Part shown: positions 11,893 through 23,514 of the stretch, in pieces
How positions within the stretch are numbered: position 1 is the first letter of the stretch
How the letters are laid out: each line of letters starts with the position of its first letter
Assembly: GCA_023634235.1 (NCBI GenBank)
Contig: JAMKCF010000003.1
Location: 6,290,958-6,354,957, forward strand
Length of the DNA: 64,000 nucleotides
Source: Pisaster brevispinus
Lineage: Eukaryota > Echinodermata > Asteroidea > Forcipulatida > Asteriidae
Direction of reading: 5' to 3'
The notes under the pieces: model-generated
What the model was told of the DNA's origin: nothing
Databases searched by the model: none
What the model saw: only the letters and a program-made list of their open reading frames with translations
Translations under genes and position numbers: made by a program

Positions 11893-12516
11893 GCACTGCC
11901 TCCATGTAAGTTATAAATGGAAAAACTGGTAAAAAACTAGGATGAGTTACGAAAAATCACTATGTTTCATTACTTGAAAAGTTGTGCATACAACTACAGC
12001 AGATACTCCAAGTATAAAATTAGATATTTAAGTTACTCAGTATTCATGAGCTGAATAAGAAACCAAACAGTTTTGGACATTTTGCATACTGTAGTTTATA
12101 TATTACAGAGTATTCAAATAAAATCCAATCAAGTTTTGGGGTAAAAATTAAATACCAGAGTTTATGGGCAAATTTTGCTATACCTTAATACCAAAAGCTG
12201 CCTAAGCAGAAAATATTTTTTAACAAATTCTGCAATAAGCAGGATATATGTACCAGTCACAGATGTCAAATGGTAGTTTTAGCTGGTAACCCTTTTTCTG
12301 GTTACCAGCACAATTTTGTTGTGCTTACCTATTTTTTAATTTGGGCCAAGGACCTTAGTTCCCACTGGTCTTGGCCTTGTGCCCCTTCAAAATATTCCCA
12401 TTGACTAAAGTTTAAATTTTCTGATGGATGTGTTCTTTGCAAAAAGAAAATGTCCTTGGTTCCTCCAAAGATGAAATTCCAGGTTGGCAAGTCCTTAAAA
12501 AATAAATTGTTTGCAA
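11893..12516. other. 3' side of the FAM216A-like gene, intergenic
   Basis: This lies between the TIR element and the FAM216A-like stop codon (minus strand), so it probably includes that gene's 3' UTR. A partial family C repeat lies at 12230-12345, ending AATTTGGGCC. No other feature was seen. Confidence 0.35.
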
Positions 12517-15500
12517 TCAGTGGGATCCCCAGAAGCAGTTTTGATGACTTGTCTTGGCTGCTTTGGATTTTTGTTGCCCGTTTTCGTTACCAGAATTTTC
12601 TTGAGGCTCTCCTTCTTTCTCGTTTTTGCCACGGGTAACAGTTGTCTTCCGAAGTGGGTCGTAGTAGAGAGACACTCCTTGCATCGACTCTGATAGGTTA
12701 TCATCGTCATCACAATTTGACTTGGTGTCACTTTCTTGCTGAATGTCTTCCTTACTTTCACCCTTAGCATTTTCTACATCATCTTTACCTTTGAACCCTG
12801 TCTGACTTTTGCTGTCATCATGACCTCTGGCTTCCACCTGACCTTTGCCCTCATCAGTAGCTTCCTGACTTTGGTCTTCTGTTTCACCTGCATTCTTCTC
12901 TCTATGGCTAGTTCTACCATCCTCCTCCAACCCCTGCCCCTTGTTGGTATCTTCATAACCCCTGGGGTAGTATCTGTAGTCCCGATAGGGTTGGGCTCTT
13001 GAAGGTGGTGGGACGGTGGACGATTTTTGCCTGACAGGAATTTTGGGTGGATTTCTCCATACACTTGGGTCTGCTATGAACTGACGTTTCCGCGCTTTAA
13101 GAAGATACTGCAGATAACGATCACATTCCTCTTGGGTGTGGAATCCTGTATAGGACAAAGTATTTTTAATGTTGGCAGTTCATGTCATATAGCAAATATT
13201 CTATGGGAGTATAAGATTTGTAACAAAACAAGAGTTTTGCTTCCAGGTACACGGTAACAACAAACACAGAACCCTTGCATTGGCCACCATCGTGAGGTCA
13301 AACAATGGATACGCGCACGCATGTACGCACCACGCACAACTCTCAGCCAATGACCTCAGTGAGGGCGCTGTTTGGGGTTGTAACATCATATGCAAGGGGT
13401 CTATTGACCCACTTCACCTGATTTAATCATCACAATAACCTTGGTTAGACCATTTTTTGAGTAAGCATTCTCAAGTGTTATGAGCAGCGTGACGCGGCGT
13501 GACTCCCGCAACGGCAAGCGTGACAGCAGTAGCCCCAGGCGACGTTGGTGCAAGGGGTGAGTAGTAACATTATGAGCGCAAGTAAAAAAAGTTTACAGTT
13601 CCCCAGCTCTCAAATGAGTACTGTGGGTAGAGGCCATGTAGTCAGACACCCTCCAAGTGGATTAAGGGAATGAAGAGTGGGCTAGTGCTCCCACCAAATG
13701 TAATCAAATAATAGTTTGCGTGTCTGTGTGCCACTGGACCAGCGGCAACCCCAAATTTTGGGGCTTCCCTTTAATTTTTCTTTGGCTTCTGTGAGAAAAT
13801 CAAGAATGGTCCTTGAACATTTCTGAGTAGAACATCTCTAAAAAATAACAGCGACAGAAAAATCTCAAATTCCGATGACTTTTACAGTTTTGTTAAAAAT
13901 GTATTTATTAATGGGAATAACAGTGTCATGACCCAGTGTTTACTGCATGGTTTTAGACCTTGGTTGGTGGCTGGCTGCTTTTAATAGACCTTGCCTTCGG
14001 CTCGGTCCATTAACAGCAGCAAGCCACCAACCCAGTCATTACCAAGCAGTCGAAAAGGTCCATTAACAGCCGCCAGCCACCAATCCGGTCATTACCAAGC
14101 AGTTGGTGAGGTCCGTTAACACCGGCCAGCCACCAACCCAGTCATTACCACGCAGTGAAGACCAAGTCATCACACTGTTTTGAAATCACACCCTAATTGA
14201 AATCCTACCTACCGATATCAACTTGATGCTGCAGGAGCTGCTTGTAGCGCCTCTGCTGCAACGCCTTCATGTTACTCATACTATAAACTGACGCTGTATG
14301 CCAAAGATATTTCTTCTGACCATTATCCAAGTCAGGATGCTGCATTGTGTAGCTATCAGTGAAACAGGATGGAAGGCTCTTGGATTGCTTCAGAGGGGCA
14401 CGGAAGACGGAGTAAGGTTTGAGAAACTCAAAGTGTCTAGGCTTGTCGGGGGATACTCGGCAAGAGATATGGCAAGAAAAAGACTGGTTGGTGGTATCTT
14501 GCCCTGTTGTGGTAAGAAGACAATTATATTGAATTATAGTACAACCTAATCTGTATTTTGTTGTAATACTTAGTTCAGTTTCGGAAACTCTTAGGCGGTT
14601 TGGGCCGGTTTGAGGATGAAAGGGTTAATAGCAGATTTCAGGAAGAGGGCTCCTTACCATTATCAGATGAACAAGAAGAGCGGTTAGTCTCCTCTCCACT
14701 CTGAATAGATGAACTGCTGCATGAGCTCAAACTACGCTCTGTGTACTGTGGGGCTGTATGGGATCGCCGATGCTTCCTTCTCAAAGATGGCTGAACACGA
14801 ATAAACAAATAATAATAAGAGTAAGTGGCTTCCTACACAGCATTCAAGTCTGTCACTCTGTGATGCTCGTGGCACTACATGCATTATTACCCCTGGCCAC
14901 TGGGACATTTACTCATTACACCTTGCACTCAAAGCGCACCAAGCTAAATAAATAAAAAAGAACATCTCTGCCCTCACATCTACCCAATTAACCTGGGTGA
15001 AGAGAAGCAATTAAGTGTCTTGCTCAAGGACACCAGTGTCATGACCAGGATTCAAACCCACATCCTGATGACTTAGCAACTAGAACAATGCACTAAATTG
15101 CTCGGCCACAACAAGACACTAGCATTATAGTTTAAAATGCACTTACTGCAGTAATACTTTCAACTTTCAATAAAAAAGTTAATTTTGTTGTTATTGGCGA
15201 AAAGCAAAAACATCTGCATTACCTGTTGGTATTATAGTTATTATTATTGTTATTATTATTTATTTGACCAAAACAACGCAAAATGTACAATAAATATATA
15301 AATGATAATAATAACAATTATGAAAAAATTAGCAAGAAAGCAAACACAATAAACAAAAGAAATACAAAATGAAGACACAAAGAATCTAAACATCTTAAAA
15401 CATCTTAGAAGGGCCAATACAACAATAAATACAACTAACTGTGGACGAACAAAATGGTATGTTGCCATGGTACACAAAAGTACATGTAGGGCAGCATCAT

Positions 15501-18155
15501 GTGCAAACACTACATTAAAAACTCAATGCTCAAATCATGCCAAACTAAAGATGGCAATAATTGTTGGCAATGTTTCACTTTTCATGTTTACTTGGATTTT
15601 ATTCACATAAAACATGAGTACTAAGTAAGTAAGGTTTGCAGTGACACCATGTTAGAATCTCTTTTGTGAGTAGTGGTGGCTCTGAGAAGAGCCGGTTTCT
15701 GCTCGACGTTTCGATCAGTGGGCTCTGACCGTCTTCTGGAGAAAGGTCAGAGCACACTGATCTAAATGTTGAGCAGAAACTGGTGTCAGCGCAAACCTTA
15801 CTTACTTAGTACTTTTCCACCATGCATAACTTTAAGTCTTATCATAAAACATGAGCAAATACATCTAAAGAAGTGTTACAACAAGTCTTCTGCTATAGTC
15901 CATTGGGTAGGTTTAACCACAAGAGGCTAGAAACACAAATGACCAAATCAAAGATGGGAAGAGAGAGAACAAAACGTGTGAATGAGACAGACTAAAAAGG
16001 GGGACATCTCTGGGAAAAAGGAGAAGGCAAAGACAAAAAGTTGTCAGCCTTCTTGAATGTTCAGACCATGGGGTCGAATGGTCTGGAGACATTTTACTTT
16101 TCAGTCTCCTGACTAACATTTGAACTCAGGTCAACAGTACCATTTAAACTGAAGGTTTGATTTTGGAAGCTTTCATGACAGGAAAAGATTTCCCTTTTAG
16201 ATGACGCGGCAATAGTTTACCTGATGGTTGTGTTGTTTTGGTCGTCTGGGTAGAAGGACTCCATTAGACTCTGAAGCTTCTGGCGAGTGCTGGTGTCTGG
16301 TGGTTGACCTAATGAACAAAATATTCACATCCGGATAAAATACCACAGAAAAATCAGACTGGTTTAAATACAAAAAACTTTTAAACTCATGCAATTTCAT
16401 ACAACTGTAAAATATCAAGTTATACATATAGATACATGTGCAAAAAGCCGAGGTGTTTTATTTGAAATGATCAGTGGCAGCAGTGTAATTACTGGGTAAA
16501 ATCCATTAGCCCTCAAAATGCAAATGCCCATAATTACAACAAACATTTACTTGATAAGTGTATTTCTGCTGTGACCTGCATAGCTACATGTAGTGTCTCT
16601 AACGATTTAAAACTAACTGGTCCCAGCTATTGGCCCTTTTTGAAACAACAGCTTGGTAATGGGCTTACGCTCCCTCAGTTACTTAGAAACCTTACAGGGC
16701 TTCTTGCAATCAGGTGGATGGAGTCCACGCCCAAGCACAAGCCAGGATTTCAAAAAGGGCCCATACCAGGACTCATGATCACCAGAGCTTGAGTCCGGTG
16801 ACTCTTATCCGCTCAGCCACACCTGCACTCAAAGCGCACCAAGCTAAATAAATAAAAAAGAACATCTCTGCCCTCACATGTACCCAATTACCCCTGGGTG
16901 AAGAGAAGCCATTACATTTAAGTGTCTTGCTCAAGGACACCAGTGTCACGACCAGGATTCAAACCCATATCCTGATGACTTAGCAACTAGAACTTGAGTC
17001 CAATGCACTAAATTGCTCGGCCACAACAAGACACTAGAAGTAGTTTAAAATGCACTTACTGCAGTAATACTTTCTACTTTTAATAAAACTGTGTTTATTT
17101 GCCCAAGTGTATTTTGTTGTTGCTGGCTCAGACTCGTCATCATTCTTTATGATTTATGCACATGTAACAAGGACAGAAACTTTTGCTATCATTTGGTGGA
17201 AGCTAAGAGTAACTACATGTATAAATATAAATATGAATAGTAAACTTGCGGGTACAACTATGTGTAAAATCTCTTTTGAGGGAGTGTTGGCTCTGAAAAG
17301 AGCCGGTTTGGTCTCGACGTTTCGAACAGTATACTCTGCTCGTCTTCAGGAAGCTAATTGGTGGAAGCTAATTGGTGGAAGCTAATTGGTGGAAGCTAAT
17401 TGGTGGAAGCTAATTGGCCCACTGTTGCCCAGATACCAATTCCCTTAGGGATAGTTACCAGCCAAAACTGAAAAGCCCCTTCCCAGGTTATTTATGAAAT
17501 TACAAAAAAAATTGTTTAACTCTGACAAACGTAGACAGAATCTGTGGCCCAGATACCAATTCCCTTAGGGATAATACCAGCCAAAATTGAAAAACTAAAC
17601 TTCCATAATTATTTATGAAAACAAATAAATAAATAAATAAATTAAACTGACAAAGACAGAATCTGTTTAAAAATGTCTGTCCAATGTGCGTACATGACTT
17701 ATTCCCATTGTTTATGTCCTTAATATACACAGCAATATCTCAGTTTTACTGCTTAATAATCTATGGTAGGGTATACTTTTGGTAATTGTCAAAGACCAGT
17801 ATCCTCACTTGGTGTATCCCAACATATGCATAAAATAACAAACCTGTGAAAATTTGGGTTCAATTGGTCATTGAAGTTGCAAGAAAATACTGAAAGAAAA
17901 AAACACCCTTTTTGCATAGAATTGTGTGCTTTAAGATGCCTGAGAAAGGCTTCAGGTTTTGGGGTGAAAAATCACCTTTCTCTAAAACTACAGTACTTCA
18001 AAGGGAGTTGTATCAACAGCTCTCCAGTGCTCTTTACCAAGTAAGGTTTTATGGTCATTAACTTGTGGACAAATTACCAAAATTATACCTTGCTTTTAAG
18101 GATTAATAGGAATATCACTGGCACAATAGCCTATATTGTGCATTATTGCATTTTC

Positions 18156-18212
<57 letters not shown>

Positions 18213-21017
18213 TTCACCTTCCGGGACATATGTCTGTCTTTGTTACACACATAACACTTTTCAAATAACTTTGTAATTTCTCAAGGCCACAGATTAATTT
18301 ATGAATTTTTGCTTGTACATGTATTGTATGCACATAATCATGAACAGTATTGGAGTGTCTGTGAAAAGACTGTGACAACTATTTACTTTTGTCTCACTCT
18401 ACCATGCCTCTTTGACAAAGCTCTCTTTTGGTCCAGTAGTGGGATTTGCCCTTGTATGTCATGTGTGTCAACAGTTGCTGTATTGATTCCGGAAGCAACC
18501 AAGGGTGTGTATCCATGGTAACTGGCATAATTATAGAGCCTCGGAGTTTGAAATTCCGATATTAGGGCACATTTACATATGAAGATGTATACTGTATGTC
18601 ATGAATGTAAACATTTAGTTGCATTTGGATTCGAACTTTGATACAGTGATGTAGATTTAGATAAATTGTATGCAAGCGTTTTCCAAGAACAAGGTTTCTA
18701 TGTCAGGTATCGGGTTTGTTGTATTGTTTGTCTATTGTAATTTACAAGACTGTGACTATATGAAATCCAAAGTTCATGGAAAGACAGACCTTTTAGCACT
18801 GCTGGACCTTCCTGATGTTGACATAGTTGCTGATCTACTCTTTCAAAACGACATCTGTAATCTGTTGTATAAGATACAAGTTAAAAAAACATTAAAGACA
18901 CCAAACAAAGAAACACATTTTTTTTCCATTTATACCAGGTACGTACTTTTGGTTGGTAAGCAGTTTGCAACAGCTAATACTATTTTTCAAACAAAGAAAC
19001 AATTCAACATTTGTAAGGAATGTCACATAACACTGCATAATGGCAGAGTACAAGTGATGAGTATTGAAACTCACTAAAACGATGAGTCGATCAGAACGAG
19101 AGTTCAAATCCAAGTCATGGGGATTGTTAAATTCTGTTGTCGCTAGTTGCTATGGAGTCAAATGAAAAGGCGATTGTATCAACTAGTCATGCAGAATAAC
19201 CCTAGGCTATTGATATCGAGTGCAAGGTCATGAGATTTTATCCTCGATAAGGCTAACAAAAAATTGACATTAACCACGATAGTTTGTAGCATTTTTAAAT
19301 CCAAATCTTGATCAAATAAATTATGAATGCTATTCCCTTTAATACCGATTGGCTAAGACTGGGAAAAAATTATATGGGTGTGGTAGAATATACATAGTGG
19401 GTTCATACTGCTCAATTTACAGGATTTACATTAGCCTTGACAAAGGCGTTCAAGTTTTTTCATCCATTTAATTATGTGCTCAGAGTGACACACATATTAC
19501 ACTCAGTGTACAGTGTATACATACATCAATTTATTGCTATCTATGTGAGGACTTTCCTTTGTCCCTCTAACTTAACACTCTCCATAGACTTAGCGCATGA
19601 AAAAATGTGAGGACACAAAAATACAAAGGATTCCAATGTGAGGACAGCAATGTCCCTTTTGTATTCCTTTGTTCTACTGTCCCCACTCTTATGGTATTAC
19701 CATTACATGTATAGTGAGGTTACGTCATCTTTTTTCGGAGTGAAAACTGCAAAAGCATTGAGCAAGTCTACACCAAGCGCTACACAGATCGACTCTTCCT
19801 CTGTGCTGTACGCAGATACAGAGTCCTATATGAGGGACCGTTTCTGGAGCAGAAAATTTTCATGAGTAAAATCTTAACTGCAAGAAGCCACTTATTTCAC
19901 CAGATTCACATTCCAGGTCAGCATCCATTTTTCTGCGGTGGGTTGTGGGCGTCATTATAGGGTATAATCCTCATAAATCGTTTTTGTGAAACAATGCAGC
20001 TCTCAACGTTAAAAATTTCTGCAAACTTTAAACACAGTTTATAAAAAAAAACTATGATGCGTGTGTTTGCGTGTGTTTGCACAAAAACACGCCAAAATTT
20101 TTGAAAAGTGATGTGATGGTGACGCTTGAGCAAGCGGTGCCCTCAAAGAGTAACTCACAATGGCTGAAAGGTGTGTGTATTATTTCACAAAAATGACGGA
20201 TTTATAAGGAATAATATGACATCCCAAACCCACTGCAGACAAATTTATCCTTCCATGGAATGTGAATCAGGTGAAAATAGTGGCTTCTTGCTGGTAAGAT
20301 TTGAGTTATGAAGCTTTGAAAATTTTCCGCCCCACAAATGGACCCTCATATCAAGAACGCCACTGTAGTATACAAAAGTGAAAGGCCGCCAGGGCTAGGC
20401 TACTCATAGAACTATGTCCTGAAAAAGACTAGTCAAATGTGCATTGTTGTGAGAGTCTTTTTTCCACCCCAAACTCATTGATACACCGTACATGTACACC
20501 ATGGTATACTCACGCACTACACCATGTGCACTTGTAGAATTTGCACAGCTACCAAATAATTAGATTTAATTAAAAACTGCAGCGGAACCTCTGTTCCAAA
20601 ACTAAATCAACACCTTTTGGGGCATTAAATCGTTGAATTAATATAGACTGTCTCAAGCGCATATTCAAACTTCCCGGACCATTGTGGTCCCAACCGTTTT
20701 ACGTGGGCGAGATTTTGTTTTGTCACTTGTTTTAGATCAACGTAGTTTATGGTCATAAAAATTATGTTGATGTGAATGTGAAGAAAAAAAAAATGTAAAG
20801 TAAAATAAATTCAACAATACAATGAAGAAAAAAGAGAGAATTAACTTGACCTCAGCTTAGGGTTACTTGCAAAAAGTTAAAAATTTTTGCCTACCCCCGT
20901 ACCTGATTACAAAACTTATGAAGGCCCTACTTGTTTTGGCTGTGAGATGATAATCGCCAGACGCTGTATATACATGTGTATAGCCAGACACTACCTTGTC
21001 ATTGCTGCTTGAGCCAT
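12517..21017 (-). CDS. FAM216A: FAM216A-like protein, five-exon model, about 387 aa
   Basis: Minus-strand exons in order are 21017-20995 (23 nt, MAQAAMT), 16308-16221, 14790-14658, 14503-14213 and 13145-12517. Every junction is GT-AG and every phase matches. The core near residues 150-215 contains QHPDLDNGQKKYLW, ASVYSMSNMKAL and RRYKQLLQHQ, matching the FAM216 pattern (HPDL--GQKRYL, IY, LQH). Ser/Arg-rich low complexity precedes it and a long acidic Lys/Glu-rich tail follows, so most of the protein is probably disordered. The molecular role of FAM216 proteins is unknown. The gene is convergent with VPS29; FAM216A and VPS29 are also adjacent in human. The last four exons are strong. The tiny first exon is supported only by its ATG, donor and phase. 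Confidence 0.82.
13272..13404. repeat. MITE family D copy (CCCTTGCAT ends)
   Basis: Ends ACCCTTGCATTGG and ATATGCAAGGGGTC are inverted. Inside are CAACTCTCAGCCAATGA, CCTCAGTGAGGGCGCTGTTT and a GACATCATATGCAAGG-like block. The same words occur twice, inverted to each other, at 63122-63383. It lies in the last intron of the FAM216A-like gene. Confidence 0.6.
13962..14162. repeat. 53-bp tandem repeat (three units) with inverted half-unit
   Basis: Units start at 14004, 14057 and 14110, exactly 53 bases apart. Each reads GGTCCATTAACAGC, GCCAGCCACCAACC and GTCATTACCAAGCAGT with few changes. An inverted partial unit (GGTTGGTGGCTGGCTGCTTT) stands just before, at 13962-13990, so the array can fold back. 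Confidence 0.8.
14927..15170 (-). repeat. tRNA-derived SINE-like repeat, copy 1
   Basis: About 240 bases repeat with high identity at 16817-17085. On the minus strand it carries a B-box-like GGGTTTGAATCCTGGTCA and a GTGTCCTTGAGCAAGACAC word. These are typical of tRNA-derived SINEs. It is not a working tRNA, because no acceptor stem closes. Confidence 0.6.
15230..15320. repeat. ATT/AAT-rich simple sequence
   Basis: Runs of TTATTATTATT and later AATAATAATAAC mark low-complexity sequence in the intron. No function is implied. Confidence 0.5.
15659..15805. repeat. Retroelement tail family T, fragment
   Basis: It shows CTCTTTTGTGAGTAGTGG, GGCTCTGAGAAGAGCC, CGACGTTTCGATCAGT and AAGGTCAGAGCACACTGATC. 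These words occur in either orientation in the copies at 8930-9545 and 61385-62740. It appears as two inverted pieces joined near 15740. Confidence 0.55.
16817..17085 (-). repeat. tRNA-derived SINE-like repeat, copy 2
   Basis: This is a direct copy of 14927-15170. Just upstream (16765-16816) the minus strand reads GTGTGGCTGAGCGGATAAGA, an A-box-like word of a tRNA-Leu/Ser-type head. The two heads suggest tandem or nested SINE insertion. Confidence 0.6.
17268..17345. repeat. Retroelement tail family T, fragment
   Basis: It contains TCTCTTTTGAGGGAG, GGCTCTGAAAAGAGCC and GTCTCGACGTTTCGAACAGT, matching one end of family T. A 14-bp tandem array follows directly. Confidence 0.5.
17351..17416. repeat. 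14-bp tandem repeat, about five units
   Basis: The unit GGAAGCTAATTGGT repeats about five times almost without change. It is followed by two direct copies of CCCAGATACCAATTCCCTTA (near 17429 and 17548). Confidence 0.85.
17770..18089. repeat. MITE family E, copy 1
   Basis: Ends GGTATACTTTTGGTAATTGT and CAAATTACCAAAATTATACC are inverted. The interior has CATATGCATAAAATAACA, GAGAAAGGCTTCAGG and GAGCTCTCCAGTGCTCTTTAC-like blocks. These are shared, reversed, with 63398-63760 and 51667-51995. Confidence 0.65.
18169..18207. repeat. Poly-T then poly-G tract
   Basis: A run of T is followed directly by a run of G. It is low complexity and may be an assembly-sensitive site. Confidence 0.9.
19830..20350. 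mobile_element. Non-autonomous TIR element, about 520 bp
   Basis: The left end has CCTATATGAGGGACCGTTTC, GCAGAAAATTTTCATGA and AGAAGCCACTTATTTCACC. The right end has the reverse: GGTGAAAATAGTGGCTTCTT, GAAAATTTTCCGCCCC and GGACCCTCATAT. The arms are about 90 bases each, with small gaps. The middle carries no transposase. Confidence 0.6.
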
Positions 21018-21060
21018 CAGCTTCCTCTATAAACTGCGGCACGCGTCAATTTTACGCCCA
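20995..21060 (-). promoter_or_regulatory. Candidate first exon and 5' UTR of the FAM216A-like gene
   Basis: On the minus strand a CG-containing leader precedes GAAGCTGATGGCTCAAGCAG, and the donor gtagtg follows seven codons later. G at +4 and phase 2 at the donor fit the next exon. The transcription start is not fixed. Confidence 0.4.
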
Positions 21061-23514
21061 GGCGACCATTGCACATCTGAGTATAAAGCAGCTTTTAGTG
21101 GTTGCACAATTTCATAATTTTTTTTCATAAATAGGCCTATATTTTGAAAACACTCAAGACTTTATTTCACAACAAAAGATATTGTTTGACATGTTTCCTC
21201 GTTCAACACAATCTGTTGTCTTCTCATTTTTAGTTTTAAGCGCAGATGAGAATAGCAGGTCAATAATCATGAAAATAACGACAGGGCTCTATTTTACAAA
21301 CACTAAGATTCATCTTATAGATAAAAACATGTAAATATTACCTTGCGGTTTGTATTGTGACATCACATTTTGCTTAGCAGTCAAGATTGATTCAAATGAA
21401 ATAAGATCAATCTTAGCTTTTTGTGAAATTGCTCCCAGGGCCTCATGCCTAAATATTCCATCGGGTGCCTCCTAACTAGCTACTGGGCAAGCTCGGTGGT
21501 CAAGAAGATGTCAAAATTTAGAAAAAACTTTCAGTGCCCCGAGTTACTGAATAATGGGTCTAGGATTCCTACATGTACCTTCTTATTTAATCAAGTAAGT
21601 ACAATGTATTTTAGTATTGTTACCCCCTTGCTTAATTGTCAATAGAAAGACTAGATATGGACACGGCTAACTCTTCCTCCATGCTGTCGTTGCGGAATCG
21701 TTTGTGAAATCAGTCAGTGTACTGTTACTGTAAGTCAGTGAATGGAGGAAGGAAAAGTTGCTGGTCTGACGCGGTTATGATTGATCGCACGTTAGGGTAG
21801 GTTAGTCACTCATGGAGGTACATACATGTATGATCATGATGTAGGCCTACTTTTTTGGGAAAACATAAATAACGGATGGTGACACTGACCTCATTGTAGT
21901 ACTAGCAGGTATAGGTAGTTCTTGGCCAGGCACTGCATGCCTTTAGCACCGTCTTCAGATCACTAGGACTAGTTAATGTTTTGTGCATCAGAAAAGCTAA
22001 ACCACTCTTTAGCCTCTCCACCCCTAGACCCGCCGTGCGGCGCTATACGATCTTTTGTGCATAAAGTTTCATGGTTGATTTGTTTACAAGTTATTTGACC
22101 TTTGACACGGTTTCCGTGCGACGCCGGTGTTGGCCTTTGGGTGATTGGCTGGGTCTGTGCGGTATCTTTTAGTAGACGGCTGGGGGAAATAAAGGGGAGA
22201 GTAATCTGGGCAGAGTAACTACCGTAAGATTAAGTCACAAACTTAAAGAGAATTGCTTAGAACCTAACAGGTTTCCACTCAAAATACGAGAGGCAAACTT
22301 AGGGTTGGCGCACCGGGCGGACTCTCGAATCACTCTGATCCCCACCCCCACTCTTTTTGTCAAACTGGAAGAAAGGAAATGAATTGAAAGGCACATATAT
22401 TACAGAAAATTTTAATTTAAAATGGGTTTATGATTTTGTGTGGAACGCTTCTGAATGTCCTACAGATTGCACCTGAGAGAGCATCAACATGTTTTTAAGA
22501 AATTACCGAGCTCATATAAAGCCAAATGCGTTGATCAAATTGTGAATAGAAACAAACATGGTTCGTGCTAGCGACGTGAACCGGCGATTTTTTTTTCTAA
22601 CAAGAGGTCGATCAAATTTGAGAGTGAGTAATAACACTCCAATAAAGTTGAATTTTCTTTATGCTCTTAAAATTGACTTTTAAAGTCAACGGGAAGTTAT
22701 CAACTGTCTCAAATTGCACCACGTACCAATTTGAATCTGTTTTCCCGGGGCCCTTAAGCAGGCACGGACCCCACGTCACTAAGGGTCACGGGTGACCGAT
22801 CGCGGTTTGCGATTATTCGTGTTATATTGTGAGGAACTTGGTGATCCTATTCCGATAATTATGCCAGTGACTGACCAATGATTTGAAGGTTTTTTTTACG
22901 TGCTTGTTTTCATTGCGTCTCATGTAAAAAACGCCTCAGCCATAGATTAAACATACTAGAAATTGGGGTCACTAAAAACTGAAAATTAGCCCTCATCATG
23001 TTAATGTAATTGCGCTTCCAATTTGAAAAATCACGGATCCAACCCCTAATTGTTGCAACCGGTGCCGCTTTTATATTTTGCTTCGCATCATCGATTGCTG
23101 CTAAGAATTTTTGCCCTGGTCTTGGCTAAGTTGACCTCGGAATTCATTGGCTCTAATTGCTCTGTTCTCAAGGCCCTCTTAATAAATTGCATAATAAAAA
23201 GTTTGTACGGCGCGAGTCTCACTTCAGTCATGTTAGACTGCCCCTGTCCACCTTAGGTTTCTTGCACAGTAACCTATAAAGCTTTACGCTTTTTTCATTG
23301 ACAATGTGCGTGTTAACCTTGGAGCCTGTCTATTTTGTGCACGCTTTCATCACGTGAAAAACCTCACACTGGAATCCGCACACGCGTCGTCGACGGGCGC
23401 GTCGGGCCGGATAGCAGACTAGACGCTCTTGCCCATTCATCCAGGCTAAAGCTAGACTGCGCTCTAGCTACAGATAGGCGGGGGCCCGACGATGACAAAC
23501 GATAGCACACACAC
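21061..23514. other. Intergenic between the FAM216A-like gene and the chromo-barrel unit
   Basis: No supported gene. Several CG-richer islands occur (near 22020-22150 and 23380-23490), the latter just ahead of the chromo-barrel ORF and possibly its promoter. No clear inverted end for the downstream transposase-like unit was found here. Confidence 0.35.

Larger units (their letters stand above)
16309..20994 (-). other. Intron 1 of the FAM216A-like gene
   Basis: If the first exon is right, this 4.7-kb stretch is its intron, filled by SINE copies, MITEs and tandem repeats listed separately. A 135-codon open frame at 18670-19077 (+) is present but shows no family signal or exon borders. Confidence 0.5.

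Noticed and set aside
12736..13064. Open frames on both strands over the last FAM216A-like exon
   Set aside because: They are shadows of the acidic Lys/Glu-rich coding exon in other frames.
18670..19077. 135-codon open frame (+)
   Set aside because: It has no recognised domain and no splice partners, and sits in the intron of the FAM216A-like gene. Possible but unsupported as a gene.
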